Positions 56,555-64,000 of a stretch of 64,000 nucleotides of DNA are shown piece after piece (positions within the stretch are counted from its first letter, which is position 1; every line of letters starts with the position of its first letter). This stretch comes from Albula goreensis (taxonomy: Eukaryota; Chordata; Actinopteri; Albuliformes; Albulidae). The position numbers and the translations under genes were made by a program. The stretch is from NCBI GenBank assembly GCA_022829145.1, contig CM040743.1, positions 47,819,405 to 47,883,404 of the forward strand. Direction: 5' to 3'. The notes beneath the pieces were generated by a model. It worked only from the letters and a program-made list of their open reading frames with translations. It was not told where the DNA came from and did no database searches.

Positions 56555-59500
56555 ATGGCGTGCGGCGGCTTTACCTGCTCCAAGAACGCTCTCTGTGCGC
56601 TCAACATCCTCTATGTTGTAAGTATGCGCTGTCGCAATTGACCATATGGAGCAACACGACATAAAATCTCATTCAATGGCCTTTGGTTCTGGTTCATAAA
56701 ACACCTTTTCAAAATATGAATAAATTTATATAGTCGATACTTTACAAATGTGTACTGAGATTGAGTAAGCAACGCTGTAATTAATTATTCAGGGAGCTAA
56801 ATTTGCCCGCTATTAAACTGGGTCCCGTCCTGGAGGGTCCGGTTTCATCTGCTGTCAGGCCAGGGTGGAAAGTCGTTTCAGCAATAACAGCGAAATTTAA
56901 AACACTTCTCTCGGCTTTCATCGACTCACTTCCTAATCTCTACTCTCTCCACTACGGACCATCCTGTTATTGTTGTGTTAAAGCTTCACTCTCTCGCTTT
57001 GTTTCTTCTGAGCTGACTGGCTTTCGGTATTTTCCATACCAGTGTAGAATATTCACAGATTTTACTTTTTAAAATAAGCATTCTCCTGCTGACAGCCAAC
57101 GCGTTTTGTTAATTATAAGTCTATCTCTAAAAATATGTTGCCAAATGACGAAAGCAAGGGGTGACCAGGATTCATGTAACCCAAAGAGCATGGTTCGACA
57201 GTTCTATGAGCCTTGTATAGCGTTAACTGTCCTGGGGTAAAGGTCTTACAAGAAAGTCGACCTGCGACAGTTCATTTTTACTGTATTTCACTCTCAAATA
57301 GCATTTTTTCACGTAAACTGTGCCGCACACACACTCTGGTGCGCTAGGTGTTCTGCACATTTGTCCCGTGTTTTGGTTTTATCGCGTCCTGTGAGGGTGG
57401 AGCAGATAAAGCTTGTTCAACGTCCAGCCTCAGCACGCGCTGCCGGGGCTGTAAGCGCGAGCTCAGCCTCGGAGGCTCCGCACGGTGCAGCTCGAGCAGG
57501 TGTCTCCAGACTTTAAAATCTCAACGTCACCTGAAGTGATCAGCATAGAGCGCAACGCCACCTCAGTAAAACCGTTAAAATCCTTTGTCTACGACACAAG
57601 TACTTGGAATCTGGAATCATTTGTAATGTTCGGATGTCATGTAACTGTAGAAGATATGCAGTGTGAACTTATTCATAAAGCACTTGATTATGGCAGCAAC
57701 TGCAATATTGTTTGATATTTGTTTTGCTAAGGACCCCTCTTGAGCTCAATTGTTGGTCTCAATGTTGGAATTAGTTTTATGCAAACAGCACTGGAGAAAT
57801 CTGAGATAAAGAGGAACCCTTTTCAAATGTCAGATTATTATATGACCAAAGAATAAGGTCTATGTGACAAAATCACAAAATAAACATTTATTCATGAAAT
57901 CTTGTGGTTATTTTTTGCAATCTTACACCTGCTGGAAGAGGCTGTCAGATTTTTTTTTTTTTGTCATTATGAAATTATGCATGTTGCATTTTAAGTCAGT
58001 TTTGAGATTAAGCTGGTATGCATACAAGAGGGTTCTGGAATAAAGAAAATAATTATCATGGAATTATCATTCTGCTTCTGACTCGCATGGAACATTTGTG
58101 GTCTGATTCTGCATACTGTGCAGTTTGTTAGGTAACACAGTGAACATTCTGGCCCAAAGGAGAGATAGATTAGATTAGATAATACTTTATTTTCTGTTTT
58201 ACAAAGCTGCTTTTATGCAACACAAACAAAACGCACTGTAAAACATGATATGGTCGCAGTATTTATGAAGTTAATGCAACCGTTTGCATGGATCCTTTTG
58301 AGAGGTATTGGCTTGCTTTACTTTTTCCAATCTTCTGAAAATACTTAATTTTAGGAGGGTTGAGAGTAAGGGAGCAGAATGCACCTGCAGGACAGACACA
58401 AGGAGAGCAGTGATTGGACAGACAGAGAGCACACAGGTGCTTGTGTAAGCAGGCTGAAAGGTTAAAGTTCATTCTGTAGACATGGCAGCCTCTGTTCTTT
58501 TGGGTCTGGGAGATGATGATTTTTTATTATTTATTATTATTATTATTGTTGTTGTTGTTGTTGTTGCATTGGCTGTTGTAATAATTATAATAATAATATC
58601 AAATACAAACTGAAAATCCAATAAAAATCATAAATGGTACTGTGTGTGAATTATGATTTGTATAATTTTCTACAATTTATATCTATATATTTGCAATACA
58701 TTATATATATTGTAATTGTATAAATATATAACAAATATTGTTAGGGTTTGGGTTTGGGTTTGGGTTTTGATTAGGGTTTGGGTTAGGGCTAGGGCTAGGG
58801 TTAGGGTTTGGGCTAGGGTTAGGGATTAGGGTTAGGGTTAGGGTTAGGATTAGAGGGTTAGGGTTAGGGCTAGGGCTAGGGCTAGGGTTAGGGTTAGGGT
58901 TAGGGTTAGGGTTAGGGTTAGGGCTAGGGCTAGGGGCTAGGGCTTTAGGGCTAGGGCTAGGGTTAGGATTAGAGTTAGGGCTAGGGCTAGGGTTAGGGTT
59001 AGGGCTAGGGTTAGGTTAGGGTTTGAGTTAGGGCTTAGGGCTAGGGTTTGGGTTTGGGTTAGGGCTAGGGCTAGGGTTAGGATTAGGGTTAGGGCTAGGG
59101 TTAGGGTTAGGGTTCGGGTTCGGGTTAGGGTTAAGGCTATGGCTAGGGTGAGGGAGAGGGCGAGGGTTAGGGTTAGGGTTAGAGTTAGGGCTAGGGTTAG
59201 GGGGCTAGGGCTAGGGCTAGGGCTAGGGTTTGGCTAGGGTGAGGGCGAGGGTTAGGTTAGGGTTAGGGTTAGGGCATCAGCCAGCCGCTTTCTCTCAGCA
59301 CACTGGTCATGATTCCATTTGGATTATCATTTACGTTTGACTCCTCCATTCAGGTTAAAAGTGAAAATAATTCTCTTTTCTGTATATCTTTCCCCATCTC
59401 TTCCCCCTCTTCTGTCCTTCTTCTGTCTGTATCTCTCCATCTCTCAAACTTCCTCTCTCCCCCAGATGGTGAGTTTGCTGATGGTCGGCATAGCGGCGTG

Positions 59501-61806
59501 GGGGAAGTGGTTCGGTCTGGTCTCCAGTTTCCAGGTTGTGGGTGGAGTTATCGCGGTGGGCGTGTTCCTGTTTCTGGTTGCCGTGGTGGGGCTCATTGGA
59601 GCAATCAAGCACCACCAGGTCCTACTGTTCTTCGTATCCTTTACACACATTTACACACTCGTTTACACTCATTGACACACTCGTTTACACGCTCAATCAC
59701 ACGTGCACGCACACACACACACCTGCCTAATTAATTGTATTTGCATCTACTTGTTATTATTCTGTGTCTCATTCAGCATGACCAGTTTTGATGAGAGCGT
59801 GATTTCATAGATAAATAACTGCCAGGTTTATGGCAATTATCAGTCAGTCACAGAAATACACACAATTAATGCAGTTTCTATGACAACCAGAGAAGGATAT
59901 TTAAAAATGAAAACCAGTAAATAAAGTCTTATGTTTTACCATCAAATGGAATGGGATCATTTTTCATTGAACTGAAAATGAGACATTTTCAACACAAATG
60001 CGATCGTTCTTCTGTGAATCCATTTTTTTTTCTCTTTTCAAAGAGCGATATTTTGCTCTTTATTCCAGTTGCCATGGTTGCAAGCCTTCATTAGACAAGG
60101 TTCTTCTGTTGCAGAGCTCTGAGCCAGGAATTCACCGGTGGGCTTCAGGGTGTCACAGTAAAAGCTGTTGAGTGCTGGTGTTGAGTTGCAGTGTTGAGTA
60201 TGTGTTCAGTGGATTCTCTGTTTATCTACAGTGGATTTTCTTGAGTGTGTGTTGAGTGTGTGATGAGGGAGTATTGAGTGTGGGGTGAAGTAGTGTTGAG
60301 TCACTGTTGAGCATGTAGGGAGTGATCTTTGAATGTGTGGCAAACTTCCGTTGAGCCTTTGGTGAGTCAGTGTTGAGTGTGTGGTGAGTCGGTGTTGAGT
60401 CAGTGTTGAGTGAGCATTGAGCCTGTTGTGAGTGACCGTTGAGTGAGCGTTGAGGTTTATTCCTTGACTGCAGGGCTCAGTACATGATTATCCTGTTCCT
60501 GGTGTTCGTGGTGCAGCTTTCGGTCTCCTGCGCCTGTCTGGCCATCAACTCTGAGCAGCAGGTATGTGTGCACTAAAAACAACGGTGCTACATAAACACG
60601 GGTCATAGTGATGAAGTCATTGAACCAAAACTGGTGCTCATTTTATACCAAAGGTTTTGATTGGCTTCACAAAGCCAATGATTGACAGCTGACTGTAGTT
60701 TCCCCCACAATGGGATTCATGAAGCTTAGTTCTCCGATCATCAGTGGGTCACTAAGCCACTATGTCTCTCCTGTATAGCACCACCTGCTGGAGATTGGGT
60801 GGAACAACTCCCAGACGACACAGAGAGACGTGGAGAAGAACATCAACTGCTGCGGCTTCAATTCCTTCGACTACAATGGGACTTGTGAGGCGGTAAGATG
60901 CTACTTCCTCCTCTTTACTGTATGCACAATCATAACATTCAGAACTACTACTGTTACTTGTTTATGTGGTACATGTTTAGGTCTTATCTATGGCTATGGG
61001 AAAATTGCTTTAGGAGATTTACTTCCTGTGTCCAGTTTCTAGAATCACCATTGCCTCTCTATGATTCAGTTACCACTTCTGATGAATCACACAATAGAAT
61101 GGATGTGTGAAACAATACACTTTCTAAGCCAATCAAATCCGCCGTCAGAAATCTCCAGACACCAATCAAAACCCACGTGTCATATAACCCAACATTGCTG
61201 TGAGGCTGTGAGGCGGGCTGGCCTCAGCCTTATCTGTGAGCGCCTGAGATATGCTCCACAAGCGTTTGTGGGTGTTTTGTTTGTTAAACATTTCAACGCA
61301 TTCTTCTGTTTGATTTTGGGATTTGGCCGCTCTGAAGAAGAAAGCCTGTTTGCGAAACACCTCGTGACAGGAGCACTCTGACTGAAGATTACAGTCTTGA
61401 TTACACACATATTCTCTTCCCCATCTCTCCACCTCTGTCTCTCTGTCTCTCTCTCCATCTGCTTCTCAGAGCTGTTTCTCCAGCAGAACGTGCTCCACAT
61501 GTGGAGAGACGATCCAGGACCATGCTGACGAGATCCTACGCTTCGTGGGAGGAATTGGCTTTTTCTTCAGCTTCACTGAGGTGAGCAGGCACAGTCAGAA
61601 CCCTGAAACCCTGCTTCAGTGTATAGTCAGAACTCTGCTGTGTGTCTGAGGCAGTCGTTTACCTTACTGTTCACCTGTACGATCAGCTGACCTGACAGAG
61701 TCTGTCTCCTCCTCTTTAATCTCGGTTTCAGATTCTGGGGGTGTGGTTAACGTACAGATACAGAAACCAGAAGGACCCACGAGCCAATCCAAGTGCCTTC
61801 CTGTAA
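56555..61806 (+). CDS. tspan13: tspan13, tetraspanin-13
   Basis: Six coding exons: 56555-56617, 59466-59633, 60481-60561, 60779-60892, 61470-61580, 61732-61806, all phase 0, giving 203 aa (human 204). The start [17 protein letters not shown] matches the family. Four membrane segments lie at about 13-35, 43-63, 78-100 and 166-190. The large extracellular loop holds the CCG motif at 128-130 (NCCGFNSF) plus cysteines of [18 protein letters not shown] (113) and NGT (137) are possible glycosylation sites. The ending [16 protein letters not shown] is the known TSPAN13 C-terminus. Tetraspanins organise membrane microdomains; TSPAN13 has been linked to calcium-channel modulation. The donors GTATCC (59634) and GTATGT are less typical. 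Intron 1 holds a telomere-like tract, intron 2 a degenerate GTTGAGT repeat. Confidence 0.96.
56618..58735. other. tspan13 intron 1, 5' part
   Basis: Unique, AT-rich in its second half, with an ATT/TTG triplet run at about 58520-58566. No gene was seen. Confidence 0.4.
58740..59274. repeat. Degenerate interstitial telomere-like repeat
   Basis: About 535 bp of TTAGGG units mixed with the variants CTAGGG, TTTGGG and ATTAGGG, all in one orientation. It ends about 190 bp before tspan13 exon 2. Confidence 0.93.
59640..60160. other. tspan13 intron 2, 5' part
   Basis: A CA-containing stretch lies at 59643-59725, then unique AT-rich sequence. Confidence 0.4.
60165..60455. repeat. Degenerate GTTGAGT/GTGAGT repeat
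   Basis: GTGTTGAGTCAGTGTTGAGT-type units of about 9-20 bp, ending about 25 bp before tspan13 exon 3. Several copies read GGTGAGT, the donor consensus. Confidence 0.75.
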
Positions 61807-63131
61807 CTGACCAATCGCAACGCTCCACACTTAAACGGACACTTTGTATTTATCCCGGCAAACGGTCCCACCGGCACGGCCCTGCGATGGCGTCGGGTGC
61901 TTTCCTGAAAGTGTTGTGTTTGAGTGAAGTGTACTCTGAGTGTCCACTATCCCAGTCACTCCTGTCTCCCGTGAAACATCGCCGAGGTCTCCACGGTAAC
62001 GGTACTCCTTATGGATTCTCAAATATTGATGCTGGCTTCAAATTGTGGAGTTGAAAATCACCAGCAAGGTGGGAGTTTAATTTTAGTTTTTGGAACTTAA
62101 TCATTGGTGGAGCTACTTTGTGCTCCAGTCAAAATGCACAGCTCCCCAAAGCAAATTACTGCTTGGTTCCAGACACCAGTAACATGTGATTTATCTAATT
62201 CAGAGAGGCTCTACGTTGGAGGGTGCCCTGTTTTTTGTTCATGCTTTCCATTGCTAGAGCCGATTGCTTCCAGAGGCAGTCCTACTTAAACACTGAGAGA
62301 GTACTGTTGCTCTTTGGACCTCCAAAGCACTACACAGTCTCAGGCTGGCGGGAGCAAACACAGTGTTTATCATATATGTATCATAATATACATATTTTCA
62401 CATTACCCTCCTATTTCTCTCATTCTCCATTTTTTTCTATCTCTGCTCACCTCTCTCCTCTCTCTCTTTTCTCTCTCAGCCCTCTGCCTTTAATGTCCCC
62501 CCCCCCAACCTTAGATTCAGCGGTATCTAGGGAACTTGGTTTCATTTCGAATGATATGTGAATATTCCTTTGTGTTTTAAACAGAAAATGGCTGCTGTGC
62601 TATTCAATGTGACAACTGTAATTCAGACCACAGTCTTGTTGGTGCATAATGAGTCTATCGATTAATATATTTATACCATTTATTTATTATCTATAATCAA
62701 TGACAGATAATCAGATGTCTCTAAATGGTATATATTCTGATACAGTGTTCTTGAAAATACTAATCGGATTCAGCTTTTCCTTGTTGGTCTGTGAGAGTTT
62801 GGTTCCAGACTTTCTGGTTGTACTTATGTGTGTACTGTGTGCATAAATATTCATGGATGTCTACTCGATTCAAACAGTCCTTTTCCTAAAAGGGAAGGTC
62901 GGGTTATCGAACATTAGGGGTAATGGACATACAGAGGGAGGGCAAGTTCATTCTGAAATAACGGGCGATCTCCACGTTTTGTAGCAATTTCAGATGCGAT
63001 TGTTGATCGACGTCGTCTCTGTGTTTCTTGGCTCGACCTGCATCAATCGTTCACCGGAGCGTGTGCCGTGAAATCTGATAATCTTGTGAACTATGCACCT
63101 GCTTGTTCTACGATTGTAAATCACCATTAAA
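61807..63131 (+). other. tspan13: tspan13 3' UTR
   Basis: Long AT-rich tail with an ATTAAA signal at 63126-63131. The extent is inferred from that signal. Confidence 0.45.
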
Positions 63132-64000
63132 GGAAAAGATGTTTGAAAAACCTGTTGTCGGTTTTGTCATTGCTGGGTCATCGTGAGAACAGCGGAGTGA
63201 CCTCTACTTGTCTATTTTTTCATGTGTTTATTTTTCACATCATTTATTATTTTCTCCCATGTAGCCTTATCCAAATAGGCATGCACACTGTTTGTAGATG
63301 TTGTTGGTTTTAATCAATTTGAATAGAATTCATGCAATACAATTAGTACATTTTTCTTCATATAAAACACTGGTAACCAAGGCCTTTGTTCTTTACTTTC
63401 CTTTTTCATTTTCTGTGAGTACTACCCTTGAGCTGTTTCTGTAATAAGCCTCCAAAGAACAAATCCTTGGCTTTGAAAGTACGCTTGTTTTGTCTAAGAC
63501 CCGAGAGTTATTGACAGAGAGCAAACAAGATCTAAAAGCCACGCGGTTTAAAAAATGTTTGAAATGTTCTCCTCCTTTTTCCTCTCACAGGATATGAGTT
63601 GCCATAGCTACGCAGAGTCGCTACGAACTCAGTCGGCCGAGTGGCTATCACAGAACGTCCGTAATGTAATGTTGACTGAGGCCAGACTACGGAGAGTTGT
63701 AGCATTTTAGGCACCTTTTTGAATGAAAATTCACCTTTCCCCCATTGTGTAAGCTGGGTCTCCATTGTATTCCTCAGGACAGGCATTTGTTTGTGCTGGT
63801 TGCCATGGAAACAAACTTGCCCCCCCCCCCCACCACAATAACTCAAGCCAGGGTCAGCTGAGGTTTGGTAACCTAGCAACATTGTGTTCCAGGGAAATGT
63901 CACTCAACCATGCGCTAGCCCCACCCATTCAGGATGTGAGCAGGAACAGGCACACAAACACAGACGCATTAGCCCAGATTTCCAGTTTACACAGGAAGTG
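63132..64000. other. Downstream intergenic, no gene seen
   Basis: No exon was recognised. The minus-strand frame at 63532-63903 includes a poly-G stretch and resembles nothing known. In human the next gene is AGR2, which would lie beyond this window. Confidence 0.35.

Noticed and set aside
58740-59274. A chromosome end or contig edge
   Set aside because: Unique gene sequence of tspan13 continues on both sides, so it is interstitial.
63532-63903. 123-codon minus frame at the right end
   Set aside because: No recognisable homologue; it includes a G-run from simple sequence. It does not look like AGR2.
1-64000. Endogenous virus or autonomous transposon genes
   Set aside because: No reverse transcriptase, integrase, transposase or capsid-like reading was recognised in the open frames.

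Overview
The window looks like nuclear DNA of a ray-finned fish, most likely a teleost. Its genes are split by small introns with vertebrate splice sites, and the proteins read closely like their vertebrate orthologues. The intergenic DNA is AT-rich, full of (CA)n/(GT)n microsatellites, minisatellites and tRNA-headed SINEs of the fish V-SINE type. The species cannot be named from the sequence.

Gene order, left to right: last exon of meox2 (+, 75-326), sostdc1 (-, 17780-19344), ankmy2 (-, 22878-32355), bzw2 (+, coding 39281-53388), tspan13 (+, 56555-61806). This is the conserved vertebrate block MEOX2-SOSTDC1-ANKMY2-BZW2-TSPAN13 (human 7p21). It identifies the sclerostin-like gene as sostdc1 rather than sost, and the homeobox exon as meox2 rather than meox1. 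The human neighbours CRPPA and LRRC72 were not seen. The genes share a neighbourhood, not a pathway: a homeodomain factor, a secreted BMP/Wnt modulator, an ankyrin-MYND protein linked to ciliary signalling, an eIF5-mimic translation regulator and a tetraspanin.

All exons of sostdc1 (215 aa), bzw2 (421 aa) and tspan13 (203 aa) can be joined without a break. Two genes carry apparent frameshifts. In meox2 exon 3 one base is missing just after the homeodomain, and the conserved C-terminus continues in another frame. In ankmy2 exon 7 a 2-bp CT duplication would truncate the protein before its MYND finger.

The most unusual property is the placement of tandem repeats at exon borders. A 42-bp array carries eight in-frame copies of the bzw2 exon 9 splice acceptor. 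A 37-bp array carries about 18 copies of the ankmy2 exon 5 donor. Intron 3 of ankmy2 is built almost wholly from copies of the end of exon 3 with its donor. Further arrays start or end within a few to tens of bases of other exons (ankmy2 exons 2 and 9; bzw2 exons 2, 8, 9 and 10; sostdc1 exon 2). Other notable structures are an inverted pair of SINE-head satellites flanking the 5' part of bzw2, a 20-bp perfect palindrome around a TATA motif upstream of bzw2, and a 0.5-kb degenerate telomere-like tract in tspan13 intron 1.
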